A DNA stretch of 64,000 bases from Onchocerca volvulus (lineage: Eukaryota > Nematoda > Chromadorea > Rhabditida > Onchocercidae). Location: positions 21,586,824 to 21,650,823 of the forward strand of contig HG738138.1 in the NCBI GenBank assembly GCA_000499405.2. Direction: 5' to 3'. The stretch's first letter is position 1; every line of letters starts with the position of its first letter. A program made the position numbers and the translations under genes. The notes beneath the pieces were generated by a model. The model was not told where the DNA came from. It worked only from the letters and a program-made list of their open reading frames with translations, and did no database searches. Positions 12,042 to 24,826 of the stretch are shown one piece after another.

Positions 12042-15000
12042 TATCGATTATATGGCGAAGCAGTTGTGAAGGCTGCTGTGGAAAATGGTGCTAGTCATGT
12101 GGATATTTCGGGAGAACCTGCGGTAATGATTTTTATATTTGCATTTTGCTGCAAATATTTTTTCAAGTTGTTTAATTGGCTATTATAAATTTATCCAGTT
12201 TTATTGCAGTTCTTGGAATCGATGCAAATGAAATATAATGATATTGCTCAAAAAAAAGGTTTATATGTGGTTGGTGCATGTGGTTGGGATAGTATTCCTT
12301 GTGATTTGGGTGTTAATTTTTTGAAGAATAAATTCAATGGTCAACTGAATCATGTGGAAACATTCGTGCAAATAAATTCAGGATCAGCAGTATGATATCA
12401 TTCATTTATTTATAACATTTATGTTCTTTGCTTTCGAATGACAAGAAATCAGTAACCTTATCGTTAGGATTCGTTTTTTTTTTTTTTTTTTTCTATCACA
12501 CTTTTTCTTCTGTTTCTAATGAATTTTCCTTTTTTCAGTTACAAGAAATGGGTGAATGTGACGTATAATTTAGAAAGTCGTTGTCTTGCTTTGCATTTTG
12601 AAATTATTATTTTTTAAATGTTGATAATATGTTGTTTCATGTAGCCTTCAAATATGCATTTTTTTAATGACTACTTATGTTCATGGAAGTTTTCCTTTGT
12701 TAAGGAAGTCAATGTTTGAAGAGGAATAAGCAGCAATCAAAACAGTTTGAAATTTGCTTTGCATAGAAATTCGAATTAAAAATTAGTACTGTGTATGCAA
12801 ATGTAATAAATTTTATAAAAAATTTAAGGACTTTTTTAGGGTTATTCGACCAATGCGGGAACATATCGCAGTTTAGTTTTGGCCTTCGCAGATATGCAGA
12901 CCGATGATTTAGATAAAATAAGACGAAGTATCATGCCTGAGCGCTTGCCAAGAAGCTCGTTTCGGACACCGAAAAGGTTTGAGAATTTATGCAGTATATC
13001 AAAATCGAAACGATGTATTATATGTTTGTTGATGTCTGTTTTGATTTTACTTATTTTCCAGAGGTTCTTTTTGGTTCAAAGACGAAATTGGTGGGTGGTG
13101 CATTCCATTTTACGGACCAGATAAAAGTGTCGTCAATCGGTCTCAATATTTTGATTACAAGCTCCATAATGTTTTGCCAGTAAGTTGGTTTCTTTTTCTC
13201 TTTTCTTACTAGCATTTTCCACGATTTTCAGAACAGATTCTATAATTATGGTGAATTTAAAGCGCTTTTTTATTCTGATGTTTAATTTTGAATGAAAGCA
13301 CATTTCTGTCTTACACAATGTGATGATTTATGAAAATATTTTTGCATGGTGGTAAGTGAGCTGATATTTGTTTTGCAAGTTTCAAAAGATTCTTTTTCAT
13401 ACATTAGGTATTGCTTACTACGTTCAGAAAATTACAGAGCATAAAGCGTTATAAATTGCTGATTTATATTTTTGGAGCATATTTTATTCAGAAATCATTA
13501 TTGATCTGAGATTAAACTTTCACATAATTTTTAAAACGAGAGAATAATTTCCGTTTTCCATGCGTTCTTCTACTCAATAAAGTTAAAATATTGATTTTAT
13601 TAACATAAAGTTTGCACTTTACCGGGTTCAAAGTGGTTTTTGCTATTCATTTTTTGAGCAGTAAGTTCATCCAAAATGCATTTTTCTTTTTCACGTTTAA
13701 TTTGCTTACTATTTCGAAAGAGTGATGAAAATGGAGATATTGGAAGACATTTTTCCTGTTATTTGAAACAAAAATGAACAGTTTTTCAGCAATAATTTTT
13801 GATCACTTGTTCATGGTTGCAAAAGAAAATGAAAAATTTGATGAAAGAGAAATTATGCATATCGGGCGCAAATTGAAAGACAATAAAAGTTTAGAGAAAA
13901 TTATGTTTAGTGAATTTATGTCAAACGTTTATAGTTTACAAGCATTTTTAAAAAAAGCCGTCTATTTTTCATATTGTACTTCATAAAGTGGTGAATTAAA
14001 AAGCAAGAAATTGCAAACCTGGAATGACATTTACTGGTTGTTATGTTTTTGACAGTGTTTAATGTTACTGCTTACTTTATTAGGGAAGCACTGCGAGTAA
14101 CTGAAAAACTAAAAAAAAAAACATAGAATAACGTAGTGCAGATGTAGTGATGTTTTCAGCAAAATGAATTGTAAAATGAGAAAGATATGCGAGAGAAATA
14201 ACTGAGAGGAAGTAGAGGGGAAGATAGTTGTATTGTTTAACAATATCATTATTAGTAGTAATCAGGTCGACCTCCATCGACTGAAGGATATAGATGAAGC
14301 GTTTTTAATATACTTCTTTTCTACTTTTTTTCTTTTCGTTTAAACAAAAATATTTTCGAGCTTGAAAAGGACAATTGTTTGCTATTTGCTGAGGTGTATT
14401 TCTTCTTCTCATTCTGTAAATACTTTTTTCCGCTGTAGGAAGATAGAGTGACTTGAAAGGGAGATGGGATGTGCAAGAGCCATTTTCTGTTTGGTTCAAA
14501 AGAAAATAAATGATCGAAAACTCGAAAACTGTTTATATGGTTCGTGAAGATTTAGACCACTATCAGATGACTGAAAGGACAAGAAGGGAATAGTCATTCT
14601 ATTTAGATCTTTTTTTTTTTTTTGTGCTTTGAAAAATCTCTGCAGGTAAACGAAAAATTAATTTGAATTCTTTGCATATTTTTTCTAGAGATTTACCTTT
14701 TTTTTTTTTTTTTTTTTTTTTCTAAAATTTGAACAACGAGACTGTTTTTTTCTTGGGAAATTTGTATTTTTTTTCCGAGATTTTTTTTTTTTCATTTTCT
14801 TTCTTTCCTTTCAGTATTTCCATCTGGATGCATTAAACCAATAAGGATACTACCTTTTTTCTTTTTCCTTTTTTTTTTTTTGTTTTTTACCAGTGCAATA
14901 CAAAAAATGTTTATGAATAAAGTTTGCCGTGATAAGAATTTTCAATTGACTTATATAGATTATTATTATTTATGCAAATTAGTATTAGATATGGAATTTA

Positions 15001-18000
15001 TCCAGACATCGCGCAGAATTTGCATGAATTTATGTCAGTTCAAAAATAATAATTGTTAAAGTGGTGGCACATATATACCATTCATGGGCAAACAAGCTAC
15101 CTTCACATATGTGTTCTTTTAAATATATAATATTTCTCCCATTGTAGTTAGTCAAAAAATGTAACTGACGCAGTCAAAAAAGTGGAATCGACAATTGCCA
15201 CTTAGTTATTAGCTTTTTGTACGTTATTTTAATTACAAATCTGATAGTATTGATTTTCAAAGGTTGGCATTAATCGATTGCCAATTTATTAAAAACTAGC
15301 TGTACCCGGCCATGCAGAGCATGGCCGGTCCAACTAATCTATATAAATAAAAATGTAAATGTTCGTTTGTTCAAAATATTAAATCTCCACAAGTTTTTAG
15401 ACATTCGCCTTATCTAGGTTAGTTCAAAATCTTAGATCTTGAAAGTTTTTACCTATTGCTTTGAAATTTTGTACAAAGCGTTACATTAGATACACGCGCA
15501 GCTGTAGCTCAATTTGGTCGAGTGGGAAAAAAGAAAAAGAGAAAGCGCATGTTTCTAGTGTTGGGGAAGAAATCTGATAGTTTATAATTTGGTTTGTAGT
15601 CTGGTTGGACTGGATATTGATTCTTCTGTTGTGATTGGGCTTGGTCAATAATAGATATGGGATGGTTTTTTGTGTCTTATGTGACAGAGGCAAATCCTGT
15701 TGAGAAAAGTTTTGTTGATTGATGAAAGAGTAATTTTACGTATTGAACAATTATCAAAGAATATCCAGGCAAATTAATCACTAGGATATTCTTTCCTTGT
15801 CGTTGGTTTTTTTTTTTTTGAGAAGAATACTGCTCAACTGAATTGTCGGATTGTTGCTACTGTTTGTCGCTTTGAACTGTCGAACTGGAATTTCTGGAAC
15901 TCTGAACATTGCTGTTGCTGCGTCGATCTTTCTCATTTATCTGTGAATTGGAACATTTTGGCGTTAAACATGTTTATCATCATTTTGAAATTATGTCGCG
16001 CCACTTGATCTTTAGTACTCCTTGTTTACAATAATCTCGTCACCACGACGTTTGAAACTATGTCGCGCCACTTAATCTTTAGTACTTTTTGTTTACAATA
16101 TTTGTCGTGGCGCTATTTGACATTTTTCAGCTTTCGCCAACATTCAGTATGTTTAATTTCACAATGCTTGTGGGTCTACAATATTTTTTGTTTTTTCATT
16201 GTTCATGTGAGAAGCAATCCGTCTCTAGATCGCACAATTCTGAAGATTGGTCCTGAGTTTTGTTGATGATGACTGCAAACACCAATCGAAATGGGAATTG
16301 AAATCTCTTAAACTGAAATGGCATATCCGTTGAAATCATAGGAATGCGAGGAATGAAGACATCTTCACCTTTGAAAGGTCTGTCAGAGTCATTAACTTTT
16401 ATATTGCAAGTCGCATGCCATTACAAAGTTTTAGCTGATTGATATTTCGCAACATGATAAATGGCAGGTCAAATTTCAATTACAGTACGTGCAGTGGCAT
16501 CCCTTATAGATCGAGTGAATCAAATATTCTGTCAGATAATTAACATTTCATTTGCTTCCATTACAGTGTCGACGGACTTGTATGTGACTTGTTAAGCTGA
16601 ATTTGTTAAGTTCGTAGATTCTTTTTCTTGGCTGCAATTTTTCAAACAATTCTTCTTTTGATGTCACTAAATTGCAGAAGTTATGCTGCAGTGAAATTCA
16701 TCGTGAAGTCAAATCAACCAGCACTTTTCCGTCCCCAATTACCAGCAATTGATGTGAGAATATTTCAGCTGATCGATTATTTTGTAACTGGATACGTATA
16801 TTTTTAGTTAATTTCAAAGTCTTTATGTGTCACCACAAATTAGAATATTTCAGGCAAGCATTTATTTCATCTGTTGATGTCGATTGAGGAATTACATGTA
16901 ATGTTTGCCTGAAATCTGCAAGCAATATTAATTCCCAAATGGTCTGATTTTTCACGCAAATCTTACAATGATCGATCAAGAACCTGCAGCGATTTTTTAT
17001 GCGCCATTGTTCATTCATCTCAAATAATAAGTTTACATTTCTTAATACTTTCCCATGCCGGATGCTTTGGAAGCGTTGCATGTGGGAATTTCAATGAATT
17101 CGATGGCAATTTCAAAGCAGAATGAGCAGTTCTTCCACTTGATGGCAATGTTGCAGCTATTCTGAACGATGGGATCGAATTGCTGCCAGACTCCATTCAA
17201 TTAGGAACGTTTTATCACTTCATCCTGGCGCATCTAAGAAGATTTCTCCAACCCCTTCTTGACAGTTTGCATTATTTGATCATAACTGTCGTTTTGTTAA
17301 AGCGTTAATTTAGAGATATTTGATTGCACATACGACAAGAGATTACCGGTGTTGTAATTTTGTTCACGCCGCAATTCTACATCGACTGAAGAAGCAGAAG
17401 ATTGATTCATTCTCATTCGTACTCGCAACCGTATCCTAAAAAAGGAAAAAAAAAAGTCCATATTTATTACCTCAAATCTGACTGCGCATCTCTAGTTGTA
17501 TTTGAACTATTCTTTATCTTTTTCGTTCTTTTGCTGGTGCCCGTTCTTCCTCAGTTTGATTTGCAATTAATCGTCGCATTACCTCTGTTGCGCGAGACGA
17601 TAAAAGTTTGATTTCTGCAACGCATTATTTGGATAAATAAAGACAAATAGATTGCACCGGAACTATCTTCGAAATTATTTGAGAATATCCAAGCAAATCG
17701 GTCACTGGATTATTCTTTCCTTTATCACTTGTGAAAAAGAATAGAATTCCTTGACTATCGATTTGCTGCTATTGCTGCATTATCTGTGTCGTTGTAAAAA
17801 TGTCGCTATTATTTAGAAACTCCGAACTGTTGAACTCGAATTTCTGCCGAACTTGATTTGATTCTACTCATTGAAGCTCTTCTTCCTTTTCTGATCTCCA
17901 ACATGTCGTCTTATGATTGGTTGATTTTTGTTTATCTGCTAGTCGGAGCGTTTTAATGGGAAACATGTTTATTATTACGGCTTTTTGGCGGGAAACATGT

Positions 18001-20091
18001 GTATTCTTACGGAAACGTGAAAAAAAAGTAGGTATGTCTGTACGGAAACACGATGTATCAAAATGCAATATTGTATCGAAACTGTCGTGAATTTTTTCTT
18101 TGAAGAAAAGAGTTAGTGTTAGTGGAAAGTAAGGACTTACGATTTGAGTCGAATTGGTGAATGCGTGGACAATTAATTTTTATGTTTATTGTTAATACCG
18201 CAAATAATTGATGACAGAGTAATGTATAGAATAGTAAATTAAGAAGTAGAAGTTTATGGAATAAAAATTATAGCAGCCGAGGATTACCAAATCGAAGAAT
18301 TAAGGTCGAAAGTACAACAGTTTACAGCAGTTACTTGCTTCAATTACGGTTGTCGAAATTTACCGGAGTTGAGTTTACCACCGGCACTAGCCAAAACCAA
18401 TTTTTAGAATAATCTTTCTATCCTAGATAAGCGGGTGTGGCTTATAGAATACAAAAAGAGGAATCACACAGCTTTGTCATGCTGTAAGAGGTTGGTATGA
18501 GAAAGGATATAATTTTTCTAATAATTAGCATATCGGAATGAAAAAATTTAATATTACATGATTAACATACAAGATGTGAATTTTTATATGTTACATGATT
18601 AGCATAAAGGATGTGAATCGTAAATGTTGCATGATTAGCATACACGATATTATGTGTGAATTGGATAACGATTCAAATAATTTTTTTTTAGTGTATTTTG
18701 AGATAGAAAAGTTATTTCGGGTTTTCCGACAGAAACGTTGTGTGATAACAATATTTTTACATTTACATTTTTATTTATATAGATTTTCCCAACACAACTC
18801 AATATATTATAATTCATTGCAATAAAGTTTTCAATTTCGGGAAATCACTGCTGTAATGCATTTCAGGTTCAAGTGGAAACATTCGTGCGAACCAAATCAA
18901 TTATTTCGGCTTTTCTTTATTTTTTGTGGTTTGCGGTTCTTATGATTGCTACCAAAATATCATTTCTGAAAGATTTTTTATTGACGCATCCAGAATTATG
19001 CAGTTTTGGCAAATTCAAAGAGTCGGGACCTACCGCTGAGCAGGAAAAATTAATTTCCGAATTTGATTTTTAATATTAAATTTGTGATTAACTTTTATTA
19101 AAGAGAATTATTCATGAATAGTAACTATTTTAGTATATTATTTTATCTTATTTTATTTTTTTTTAGTAACTATTTTTACTTCAACAAATAGTTACTTTTG
19201 TTACGTGCAGTTACTCCCCATGAAAGCAAGAAATCATATGGAAATATAATTTAGTTTTTTAATATTTTAGGTAAAGCAGGCATCATTTATTTATTGGTTA
19301 TTTGGTACTGGTTGGGCGGAAAAGCACAGCTCTTTTGATGAATACAGTGTTAAACCAGATAAAAAGGTAGTCAATTGATTCAACAGAGTACGGTTTTTGG
19401 GCTTCTGAACAGAAAAAAAATTTTTTTTTTTTTTTTGAGATTTGATAGATTATATTCGTCGAAGATAAGTTTAAATTATCCCAACAGTTAGGAAGTGATC
19501 ATGTGATTTTCTACAGATCATAGCTCGTTGTATGGGGCCGGATGCCGGATACATTACCACTTCAGCCTGTGTTTTGGCTTCTGCACTTTCGCTACTCAAT
19601 GATGCCAATAAACTTCCGCTGGGGTAGGTTTTTAAAATATGAAGTGAAGGGGTGACTGCTGTTAAGTAGATTCAAAAAAGACACAGGACATCTTGATTTC
19701 CAAGTTACACAGTAATCTGATCAAAGCCAGGCGGAATAATGCCGTAATAACTTGTGCAATAATGCCGCAGATTTCCTTTTGATGTGTTGTAATATTTTAG
19801 AACTTTGCTGACAGATGGAATATCATGTAAATTACTTAAATTTAGATACTAGTTTATTTAACGTACATTATTTTTTGTCCTTTTTTGTCTACAACATCCC
19901 CCGATTTCTGTGGGTTAAGCACAATTCATTTCTATGATTTTTCTTGAATTTTTTATATGATCAAACGGTTTGAAATCAGAACATCTTATAGCGGTGTATA
20001 CACACCAGTGGTTGCATTCAAAGATACAAATATTTATGATCGTCTCGAAAAATATGGTGTTCGTTTCGAAATTGTTGAAGAACTTCACTAA
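12042..20091 (+). CDS. saccharopine dehydrogenase-like oxidoreductase, copy 2 (5' exons in gap)
   Basis: Exons equivalent to exons 3-10 of copy 1: 12042-12122, 12210-12389, 12840-12976, 13062-13179, 18867-19043, 19271-19366, 19517-19623, 19992-20091. They code for 331 residues without a frameshift or stop, and every exon has the length and phase of its partner. Differences from copy 1 are spread and often conservative (for example GPDKSVV for GSDKSVV, GYITT for GYIAT), which suggests the gene is or was until recently under selection. The first two exons, with the dinucleotide motif, fall in the assembly gap, so an intact protein cannot be proved. Intron 7 (19044-19270) shows the same GA-AG borders. 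Intron 6 is 5.7 kb because of a Helitron on the other strand. Confidence 0.88.
15338..15362 (+). repeat. inner arm of 25-base inverted repeat of the Helitron
   Basis: Identical by eye to the reverse complement of 18759-18783, the element's 5' terminus. The arm is set in from the 3' end by 42 bases that contain the terminal hairpin. Element 1 has the same arrangement at 4807-4831, with one mismatch. Confidence 0.85.
15986..16101. repeat. tandem near-copy of about 48 bases within the Helitron
   Basis: Two copies starting at about 15986 and 16053 share TATGTCGCGCCACTT, then ATCTTTAGTACT, then TTGTTTACAATA, with few differences. Part of a wider internal duplication of this element (see 17660-18065). 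Confidence 0.7.
17660..18065. repeat. internal repeat of the Helitron, resembling 15740-16100
   Basis: Blocks such as GAATATCC.AGCAAAT, CACT.GGAT.ATTCTTTCC and CGAATTTCTG recur in the same order as at 15755-15900. Copies of GGGAAACATG at about 17958 and 17990 form a further short direct repeat. Alignment by eye only. Confidence 0.55.
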
Positions 20092-20692
20092 TTCTTTTTG
20101 ATGTACTTTTTCGCTTTTTTTTTTTTTAAATCATAAAAGCACTATTCATCAGTCTGTTTTAATTTTTTTTTATGATGTTAAACCGTTAAAATTGATCAAC
20201 ATCAATGTTAAATAAAAAAAAAAAAAAGAATTAATTAGGAGCAATAGTGAATAAGCAATCACAAAAAAAAAAAAAAAAAAAGATATGAATTATTTCGCAG
20301 TATTTTTTTTTAGGATAGAATAGTTTCAATATCTGGATGAAACAGTCTAAATTGTGAGTTCATCTGAAAATTTTGGAACATGAAAGAAGTACATGTTTCG
20401 ATGTTTCAATGCAGACTACATTAAACTTTGCACTAATTACTTACTGTACATGTTTCTTAGATCTGATTTTCTTCTTAAATTAACTATTGCGTTTTGATAA
20501 TTCCTTAATTTGTTGAATAAGTTATGTTATCTGTCATATAAGCTATTTCGTATTACTTCCATCAATCATTATTCTTAATCTAATTGCACATAAGAATTTT
20601 GAAGTGTCTCTTTTAAAATAAAACGATCTGTCATAAGTTTTAATAGTTCTCTTCATTTTGTATTTGAGTCAAGTTTTCGATCTGGATAATAA

Positions 20693-21130
20693 CTATTCGG
20701 ATATTCTTTTTGGGTCTCGAACTTGTAGTTCACAGCAGGATCCGTGATAGGTGCGTGGACGTAGCGATGGAAATAAATCCTCGATGATCAAATTCAGCAT
20801 ACAGGCTTGTATTCCACGTAGACAATGTGAAACGATCGGAAGATTTTGTTTGAAACCGCATTTTTTAACCCTGAAGATAGAATTTTTTATATAATGCTTG
20901 ACATTGAGTGAAATGAAAGTTTATTCATTACTTGGAGGACTTCGCTTTAAAAGCCTCAGTCAGGCATTTCTTTTTCAGACCAATCTCTAACTAGCTTGCT
21001 TCTGAAGTCTGATTAAAAAGTTGCAATTTACTTGCAGCTTTTAAGTTCTTTCGGATCTTTTTAACGACCTTTTTCATCATTTCTACCGTTGATATGCACT
21101 TTGTCCCCGGCACACATAAACCCTCCTCTA
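20693..21130 (-). pseudogene. sulfurtransferase 3' fragment, pseudogene
   Basis: Duplicate of the last two exons of the gene at 7320-10744. The final-exon relic (20693-20870) is 178 bases against 179 in the parent, because bases were lost in the A-run just after the acceptor. This shifts frame before the active-site Cys loop, although the loop and the terminal stop are still readable. The preceding-exon relic (about 21042-21130) has a deletion in the region of EMISEKGR and lost bases near its acceptor. No further exons were found upstream; homology ends near 21620. It is a passenger of the segmental duplication. Confidence 0.85.
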
Positions 21131-21620
21131 GAAGTCTAAATAATTTTTAATTTTAAAATTTATTTTACATCGTAGGGATTCAGAAAACGATTTAAACATT
21201 TTACTCGACATTGGCATTGTTTAATCAAAATTGTGCATTTGTAACTAAAATTTAAAATAATCGAACAAAAAAGAAATAGAAGAAATGTAAATTTTTTGGA
21301 TTGAGCATAGTATCAACCGTTCTCTCAAATTGATCTCTCGGATGGATTGATCTTCAAATTGATTACCCAAAATTAAAATCATTAAAGAAGATAAAACAAT
21401 TTACTCTATATCAATTAAGGAAAGAACGAATTGAATCCTGATTTATGAGAGGATTGTTTGATCTTCTAGTGTATGCCACTAATACTGCACAGAAATGATC
21501 TGTAATGAAGACGTGGAACGTCGTCATCAACTGCCTAATCACTCTGATATATTTATTTAACATCCAAAAACCATCTGAAAATTCTGCTCCTCAAGTAGGA
21601 ATAATTATAAAAATAAGTCT

Positions 21621-23846
21621 TCTGTTAATGAAAAGTGATAGGATCATTACACTCTCATATTTTCATTTTGATTCTTTCATGTTGGCATTAAACATGTAAA
21701 ATGAAAATTCCAAGATATTTTTATGAGAAATAAGGAGAGTGATGATATTGCTTTGGACTTACATTAATTTGCAATAAGTATCACTCGACAAAAAATAATG
21801 AATGATATAGTAAATAAGAGGATTTACTTTTCAAAACAGCTATGAAATCATACATTTTGGCAAAACTCCTATTTAGATGGTTTGTCTGCATATTGCAGTT
21901 TGGTGAAATCAACAATTCATATCTCCAAGAAAGTTATCCACTTATTTATTGAAATGGACGTAGTAAGCAACATTCTGATATCATGAAACCATCTCAATTA
22001 TTTTTCAGTGGTTCCTCCGTTCTGCACTTTAGCGTTTGCATAAGGCGAAGGGATATAATTTCTTGATGTTAGTGTTACTAAATCTAAAATGTTAACCAAG
22101 AAAGGAATTTAGAAAATGGCATTTACGAACTACTAGAGAAATTTCGAAAATTTCGAAAATTTTAAAGCAGTTTCATCTTTTTCATGTTATTTTTTTTTTT
22201 TTTGATTTGGGATAAATTAATGAACTTTTTGTTTTGCTTGAAAATCGATAATTAGACAATGAATTAAATAACTGTCACCAATATAGTTCCATAAATATCG
22301 TTATAATGCATAGTAACATTCTGATATTATCTAAAAAAAAAAAAAAAATATCTAAAAATTTCGCTCAGCACTTTCACTGAAAACGAATGAGAAAAATTTC
22401 ATTCTACACAGTATTCCAGTGCTACAACATACTGCAACTGCAAATGCAAATAATGCTGCTAAAGATTACCTATTGTTACTATGGAAATTAACGGCATGCT
22501 ACTGAGCGAACATTAGCTTCTTTATTGCAAAAATTGCAAATTAAAAATGAATTGGATGGAGACATAAATGTTGTTAAATGCAAGCAGCGATTTTGCTGTT
22601 GCAACAAGCACTGTAGATATATTGTGGAAATAAAGTCTACTTTATTTAATAATGAATCATCCATCTTTCATCTTTTGGTCTAATAATCAAACTTTTGCGC
22701 TATGGTTCACACGTTGTAAATCATCTCCCAAGACCAAGGATCATCCATACAAGAAGGAAAATGAATCTGCTCAAATCACTCGATGAATAGTGCGCCTCGA
22801 ATTGGTTCATTTCACTTTTACAATCGCGATAAATACCTATCGAGTCCTTGCCAAATGAAACAACTATCCCTTACAAAACTATGAGAAGGAAAAGCTCAAC
22901 GATCGATTCTATAATAATAATCTTTGACAATCATCTTATAATGCCAATCAGTAAAACTTTTATCACAGCTATTCGTCTGTGGTTATGATAAACACTTTAA
23001 TATCAAAAAATATTAAAACATCAAGAAAAAAAAAACCTGACGACAGTTCTCTCGCACTCTTAAAATTGGCTACTCATCCAAAACGCGAAAACTTCATCCA
23101 ATTCGAAGACTGTTGTTACGTTATAACAGTGCTTTCAGTCATCACTTTTTTTTATCAGAAAAAAACTATTCAGGAATCGAAAAAATTTCGCTTTACTGGA
23201 TGATTGGGAACAATAAAGAACTAGATGAAGAAATGAGATCCTAAATAAAATTGTAATGTTTGAAGTACAAGTTTTTTAAAATATAGTATTATGTCTAATA
23301 ATAGTGATATTATTTCTCTAACTAATGACAAACTCAATATTTAATCTTAAATTTCATTGGCATAAAATAAAATTGAAAATTTTGGTATGCGTAAATGAAT
23401 CACCGGTTGATAGCTCATTCTATAATGGCATTAGGAGGATACAAAAGTTTCTGAGCAACCACTATTCAGTTATTGTTTAGGAAATTGTTAGCGGTGAAAA
23501 GCAGCCGAAGGACGTGTGATGTTAAATTCATGGCTTAAACACGAATCACCTAATGTTTACACTTATTTAGAGGTTGCTAAAATTTTTAACAGAGAAGGTT
23601 GATGTCAGTTACAAAGATTTCTGCCTACTAGTTCATATTTAAATTAAAAATTTCATTAGGACTAATTGATTTCTTAAACTGTGTTTATTAACCCAAGATA
23701 GCCACGATGCTTCAAATCTTAGCATTCATAAGTCCTTTTCTACAGTTTAACATTAAATTTGGACTTTGTAATTTAAATTTATTTCTCACTTGAAATTTAG
23801 TAATCGAAACAGTATTTGACGACTAGCATTTTTTTTAATTTTTTAG
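21621..23846. other. gene-poor AT-rich stretch
   Basis: No exon chain found. One 74-codon open frame (22979-23203, +) has a run of plausible residues (ALLKLATHPKRENFIQ) but no splice context or recognised family, so I do not call it. Short T-runs (22191-22203) and A-runs (22334-22348). Confidence 0.45.
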
Positions 23847-23867
23847 CTATTGCAATTGGTGATTGTA

Positions 23868-24442
23868 ATGACAGTTACGATTCGTTTAATTGCAATGTGT
23901 GGACTGAGAAAGAGCGAAAGGAAAGATTTAACAAAAGCTTCAACAATTGTTTCCATGCCTGAAGTAAATCAAAAAATTTGAATGTTTATCATAAAAAGTA
24001 ACAGTTTGAGGATAGTTTTTTAAGTTTTTTTTTTTTTTTTTTTTCAAAAATTAATATGGGCCGAGGGTGCGAATAAAAAAATTATATGAAAGTTTTCATT
24101 CCGTTCAGTCTGAAACCATTTTTAATCGAATTTAAAATCAATTCAGAATTTTTGTTCTTAAAGAATAAGTATGATGAAAAAGAGGAGTATAGGTCCAAAT
24201 TGTAGGTACGGAGGTTCAAATTAGACTTGTCCGAGGAAATGCAGAAAGAAGTGGATGTAGATTTGGATGCAGCGCTTGACAATATCGGAAACGAGACACC
24301 AATAAAAGGAAACGCGGCCCGAGAAGTAATCACACAAACGAATGGTGCTGTAAAGAACTTCGCAAAGAATGCTTTCTCCGAAGCTGTGCAGGATATCACT
24401 GAATCAAAGGTCGCCGAAGTTCCACAACTCTTTTGCAACTAG
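23868..24442 (+). CDS. small two-exon gene of unknown function, 110 aa
   Basis: Exons 23868-23963 and 24206-24442 join in phase 0 (donor gtaaat, acceptor attgtag). The first exon follows a T-rich acceptor ending at 23846, 21 bases before the ATG, which fits trans-splicing. The N-terminus MTVTIRLIAMCGL is mildly hydrophobic, then basic (RKSERKD). The rest is acidic to mixed and predicted mostly helical by composition (LSEEMQKEVDVDLDAALDNI, GAVKNFAKNAFSEAVQDI), with one Cys near the C-terminus. The second exon is richer in GC than its surroundings, as expected for coding DNA. If the acceptor is a cis site, an upstream exon would add the hydrophobic LLQLVIVMTVTIRLI and make a membrane segment. 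Family not recognised. Confidence 0.55.
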
Positions 24443-24826
24443 CTAATATATCATTCCCTTTGCTTCATCAGCTACCTCTTTGATATTTTCATTTGCAGAA
24501 TTTCCTCATTCTAGCAAATAAAATACGAGGACATATTCTAGTTTGTTTTTTAAGTGACCATGAAACGCCATGATCCGATTTCATCAACGGAAACACAATT
24601 TCTAGGAGCAAGATTTCTTAGCTAAAATCCAGAGAATTAGTGATCAAATAGGGTTTAATTTATCTTTCCTAATCATTGATCCGTATCTTCCTGATTTCTC
24701 TAAAGCTTCTATGATATATATGCCACTCACGGTATAATAAATTGTAGATGTAAAAAGTAGTAAAAGAAATTATATAATTATAAATTTGCAATTTGCTTCT
24801 TCTTGCCATCCTTTCTTTCACTCACA

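Larger units (their letters stand above)
15296..18783 (-). mobile_element. Helitron, 3.49 kb, non-autonomous remnant
   Basis: The paralogous intron (near 5484) is an empty site: there the host reads ttaaaaa directly followed by tttt, while here the element lies between that A and T, the normal Helitron target. On the minus strand it starts TCTATATAAATAAAAATG at 18783. It ends with a perfect hairpin (GGCCATGC/GCATGGCC, 15307-15328) and CTAG at 15296-15299. An inverted copy of the first 25 bases lies at 15338-15362, inside the 3' end, as in elements with asymmetric terminal inverted repeats (Helentron-like). Broken frames on the minus strand show MRRLIANQTEEERA near 17590, a Walker A relic LDAPG...DKTFLI with a stop near 17240, GKVLRN near 17050, DFRQTLHVIP near 16905 and a helicase tail near 16250-16190. 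No Rep domain was seen. Confidence 0.85.
11940..21620 (+). repeat. tandem segmental duplication, right copy
   Basis: Partner of 1626-8280. From 11940 to about 12470 it matches copy 1 at a fixed offset of 10314 bases with no indel and only about three differences seen by eye. Beyond that point introns are clearly diverged. It carries the truncated sulfurtransferase pseudogene at its right end. Confidence 0.85.
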
